Under the pieces are notes generated by a model, which saw nothing but the letters and a program-made list of their open reading frames with translations, was not told where the DNA came from and did not search any database. Below, one piece after another: positions 60,137-64,000 of a stretch of 64,000 bases of DNA; within the stretch, counting starts at the first letter, position 1; every line of letters begins with the position of its first letter. A program made the translations under genes and the position numbers. This stretch comes from Membranipora membranacea (Eukaryota; Bryozoa; Gymnolaemata; Cheilostomatida; Membraniporidae): positions 25,730,001-25,794,000 of the forward strand of contig OU612072.1 in NCBI GenBank assembly GCA_914767715.1, read 5' to 3'.

Positions 60137-62648
60137 AATACACAATTAAGTACTCTAAGAGTTACTGAATCAGGATGGAGAAATTGATCAATGAATCAAT
60201 AGTCATCATTTTATATTGCATAATTACTTGTGCACACAATGACCCTGATTAACTGTCACTAGGCACTTAATAGAGTCAAATAAATTTGATTTTGATGCCA
60301 AGTTATTCCCCCCCCCACTTAACCCTTAAAAATAATCACCTTTGACTATAATTTTAGAGGAAATTGTATGCTTCACCTTCCCACAATATCAAAATTCAGT
60401 TGATTATTTCAAATTTCAGATCAGAGCTGATTTCTTTTCAAACAGCAGGTCATTTTTGAGTCAAAATCATTCATTGCAAAAATGAAGTAGAGGAACTGTT
60501 TTTGTGAAAGTATTTAGTAAGATGTTCATTCATGTTATCACCAGTGTATATTCAAAGCTCGCCATTTCAGAAATCACACTAGGGTTTAAACAAATCCAGT
60601 CACTATCAGAAACTTTACATAATATATGATTGAATCCCCTTCCATATAGATTAATAACCGTCAAGAAAACAAAATGGTAATCAATACGTTAAACTCACAC
60701 TATCATCCTTGTAATGTGTCACCAAAGACCAAAATCTGTCATGTTATTTTTTTTCACAGCAAAACTAAACTTCTTGTTTCTAATTTATGTTATATGTGAC
60801 ATACTTATAACTACATTTCACAAAAATTCATAGCTAATATTGCCCTGTTGCTACAAAGCCTATTTTGCTTGAAATGATCTTAACCATCATTTTATTTTCT
60901 GTTAGCTAATGTATGCCATCATATTTACTATATCATAGCCCCTGCGCATATCATACCTTAGTTATTTCAACTACAGAACTGGGCTTTCAGGCTTATTGCC
61001 TTTGTACATCTTCCCTTGCCACAGATTGACATAATTCTTTTAAAATATTGAATATGTAAGGTCCAGGGTATTGAGTATTTTCTATTTCCTATACGTCGCT
61101 TTCCGATCAGAGACACATTTTCTTCTGAAATCCCATCACATAAATATCTTTGCCATATTTTATTGGTATTCAAGAGCCTTCAACAACACATCATATCTTC
61201 AACAAAATTGAAGGTATACAGGCAACATCCATTTTTACTATTTCATGTCTAGGACATAATCAACTACATTTCTGTCTGTACATTTAGCTAAACCCCTGTG
61301 TCTTACTTCTGCTTTTTAATATTGTTTCACCTGTTTTGGCACAATCTGAAGAAGATGGGCGGGAGTCGGTAATCATAAGTACCAGGTTTCCTTTGAAGGG
61401 AGATCACAACAAGTTGTTGACGATGACATCTTACCACAATTACATCCAAACAATTAAAAAAACAGGGACTTATGATGTGGGTGATGCTTATTTTAAGATT
61501 AGGATATTGGCATGCACTAACATGGAAACAGTAAACATGTGGAAATGCTTTTGCCTGGTTATTTATTCAGTAAACATCATTACTTATCAAATTGATACAA
61601 GGTGCATGGAAGACTTGATAATGAAAAATTAATGGAAGCGGATTACATTAATCTCCTGTGTCTGTCATGCCAGTGCACAACAGTTAGCCATTTAAAACCA
61701 TTATTTTTTCACGTATTTATATATAGAAAAAATCAAATGAGTACTGGGTATTTGTGTTGATCTATCACTATCACTCATTTTAACTTATATATAAGATTAA
61801 AATATTTAGATCGATGATTTGTATGGATTCGATAAGACTTTCTTTTTGATTATCATTAAAATAAATCATGTATCATGAATCATGTTACATAGTAGAGAGT
61901 GAGTTAAAATAAGACTAGATGAGAAACTGTGGATAGCGCCAATTCTGCCCACCGTGGTAGGTAGGTAGGCTTCCCGGGTTAGAATTGCTTGTCTTTTCTC
62001 TCGCTCTGATCAGAATAACATACTGAACTGCAATGTCTTTATTCCACTTTAAATTGGAGTATATTTTGTTGTGCTGTAATATTTATCGAAGGAAGAATTG
62101 CAGATTTGTTGGGTCGACTTGTTAATAAAGGTTATAATAACAACGTCGGGGTGGTCAGGTGCATACTCGCTGGTATCTCTTAAGTAGTTTTAAGTAACCG
62201 TCAACACTTTTGGCTCAGGAACACAATATAGTAAATGATAATCATACACTCTACTAAGGGAAGTACACAGATTGATATACAGACATCAATTTAGGAATTT
62301 TAGTGAGAAGGGAAGAACCTTAATCATGATATTGATAAAATAGTATAAAAAAACAAAAATATGAGATAAACATCTGACTGTCTATAGAACTCAGAAGATG
62401 GAATGAGCTTCACAGTTTGAGGCAAGGCATTTTGAATATGTGAATTGACATAGTAAATTGTACAGTCCTAATTTCCCGATTTCCATTTTATGAATTGGTA
62501 TAGCATGAAGCAGAATTATTAATAATGATCACAGTAATTCATTTTGCCGTATCATTCACTCTTTTCCTGAGCAGCTTCATGGCGCTCTCATTTGCAATAC
62601 AAACAGGGCCATATCAAGGTTTTATTGGTAGGATATCACATGGAAATC
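60137..62648. other. Non-coding DNA, no gene recognised
   Basis: AT-rich sequence with short ORFs lacking motifs (for example 61336-61632). At about 61968-61990 there is TTCCCGGGTTAGAATTGC, a loose B-box-like string that might be a SINE remnant. Confidence 0.45.
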
Positions 62649-63397
62649 TTAATCACCACTTCCATCAAGAGGATAATTGCCGTCAATAAACAAATTAAGG
62701 GCAACGTCAGTTCCCAGTTTCACTTCATCTCCATATTCATACCTGAATTGAAAATTCAATAGGCAAAAAATCCGATGAACTAACTAAACATAATTTCCTA
62801 TTTGTTTCAGTTGTCTGAATATGATTGTAGTGAGCAGTCAAGCTGATTCAAGTTTTGTTAAAACATAAATATCGAGAATCGGATCGAGAAGTTTGGCAAC
62901 GAATCATTTTATTTATTGTACCCTGAAACATAGGTAAATACAGCAATCAAAGAAAGTACATAAAAATTGACAGAATGAAAGCCACAAAAAATAGCATGGA
63001 TAAAATTCTCAGAATTAAAAAACAATTTAACCAACCGATGAGGCAAAAAATACTTCACAAAAATTGTAGCCTTTTGCAGCATTAATTAACCTATGATAGA
63101 AGGGGTGATAATTACACTGTTACGATACAAATCTTACTTAATTAATTCTTAAAACTTAACTCAACTTACAAATGGTGATTGGTTAGGTCACTTCTCGATC
63201 TAATACGTGTGTGAGGCATACTAGTTGATCCATCAGGTTTCTACAGTGAAAATTAACAAAAAATTAGTATTGAAAATTGTCACAATTAATTTAATCGCCT
63301 TTTCTTACAAAATTGATTACAATAATATGTAGGTAATAATAGTAAAACAAGTATAATAAAACATTAAACTTACATGTCCTCTTGAAAAGTCAGTACT
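62649..63397 (-). CDS. 3' exons of an unrecognised gene
   Basis: Three exons fit together on the minus strand. A 24-nt exon 63397-63374 (STDFSRGH) has donor GTAAGT. Exon 63240-63170 reads KPDGSTSMPHTRIRSRSDLT and has donor GTAAGT in phase 2. The last exon 62742-62649 starts YEYGDEVKLGTDVALNLF and ends DGSGD and TAA. Acceptors are TTCAG, TGTAG and TTCAG, and the frame stays open across both joins. A further exon may lie at about 63500-63424, with a weak donor GTAGAT. The rest of the gene is probably upstream, beyond 63500 or outside the window. I do not recognise the protein. Confidence 0.6.
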
Positions 63398-63504
63398 CTG
63401 AATATAATATATACTACATCTACCATGTAAGTCAGTATTGTAGTGAAGATGAGTTGATAGCTGCTAAACTTCGTAAATAAAACTCTGGCTACATTTTTCT
63501 GATT

Positions 63505-64000
63505 AAGTGTGCAGAGGTAAAAATAACGAGAGAGAAAACGCGTCCTGCTTTGACTTGCTTCTCTAAGATAATGAAAATATGACTAAGGTAATGTCAATAT
63601 GACTAAGGTAATGACAATATGAATTCTGCAGCAATCTGAGTGAAGTCACAACAAATTTGGCCTCATGGTTTTGCTGGCGACAATCCTCACCGGAAAACCT
63701 TATACGTTCTCTTAGCACGAGTCTGACCTGATGCCACAAATTTAAACAATTTTTCAAACTTATAATTGATACTGATAAGATACTTAACAATTTACACCAG
63801 CAGGTTGCTGCATAACCACACAGGAGATAATAATTTGTTTATACGAACAAGCTAAATAAATTTGCAGTTCAAGAAAACATCCGAATACAAATGTACTGCG
63901 AGTTTGAGAGTATTGAATGCCCTCGATTGAAAGCTTGCGGGATCTTTAAATATAAATGTGAGATACTGCTGAGTTGTCAATAAGTGATAAGGGAGGTTAT
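63505..64000. other. Non-coding or undetermined DNA at the window edge
   Basis: This may hold introns or 5' exons of the gene at 62649-63397. The ORF at 63790-63563 has no recognised motif. Confidence 0.35.

Overview
The window is animal nuclear DNA, not bacterial. It is AT-rich, its genes are split by short introns with GT..AG borders, and it is dense in non-LTR retrotransposons and small DNA transposons. Several secreted proteins carry a chitin-binding peritrophin-A (CBM14)-like cysteine domain, and with RTE- and CR1-type LINEs this suggests an invertebrate bilaterian, perhaps a lophotrochozoan. No rRNA or intact tRNA gene was found, so the species assignment is weak.

Layout. Positions 1-23590 and about 29468-40127 are two direct copies of one ancestral block holding six-exon genes for secreted cysteine-rich proteins, called the SCR family here. 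The left copy has gene A (+, first exon off the window), a relic exon (-), gene C (-) and gene D (-). The right copy has gene B (+, complete), a lone exon of C and a broken D. Exon lengths and intron phases agree across the family, so genes A-D can be assembled with good confidence. B is the partner of A. The C and D partners in the right copy are dead.

Mobile DNA is layered. A LINE (26824-29652) sits in intron 1 of gene B with a 13-bp target duplication, and its 5' edge is also seen at 1-188 in intron 1 of gene A. In copy A only, an RTE LINE (189-6710) landed at that edge, and a 3.5-kb foldback element with CACTG ends (402-3924) then landed in the RTE. Copy B keeps the empty site. A 250-bp SINE-like insert with a U2-snRNA-like head sits in the B LINE. 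A hAT-like foldback element (13240-14305, 34021-34718) carries a TTAA-type MITE only in the left copy.

Positions 40130-59140 hold a second, smaller family: short secreted peptides (about 34-43 residues) with a non-coding first exon, a signal-peptide exon and a tiny last exon. There are members at 44.2-46.2 kb (+), 48.1-49.1 kb (-) and 58.3-59.1 kb (-), and a decayed one at 42.5-43.0 kb (+). Three of the promoters share a TATA box exactly 80 bp from the first donor. A degenerate CR1/L2-like LINE (about 52.99-56.84 kb) lies between them. The right end (62.6-63.4 kb, -) holds the 3' exons of an unrecognised gene. The rest is mostly non-coding DNA in which I see nothing certain.
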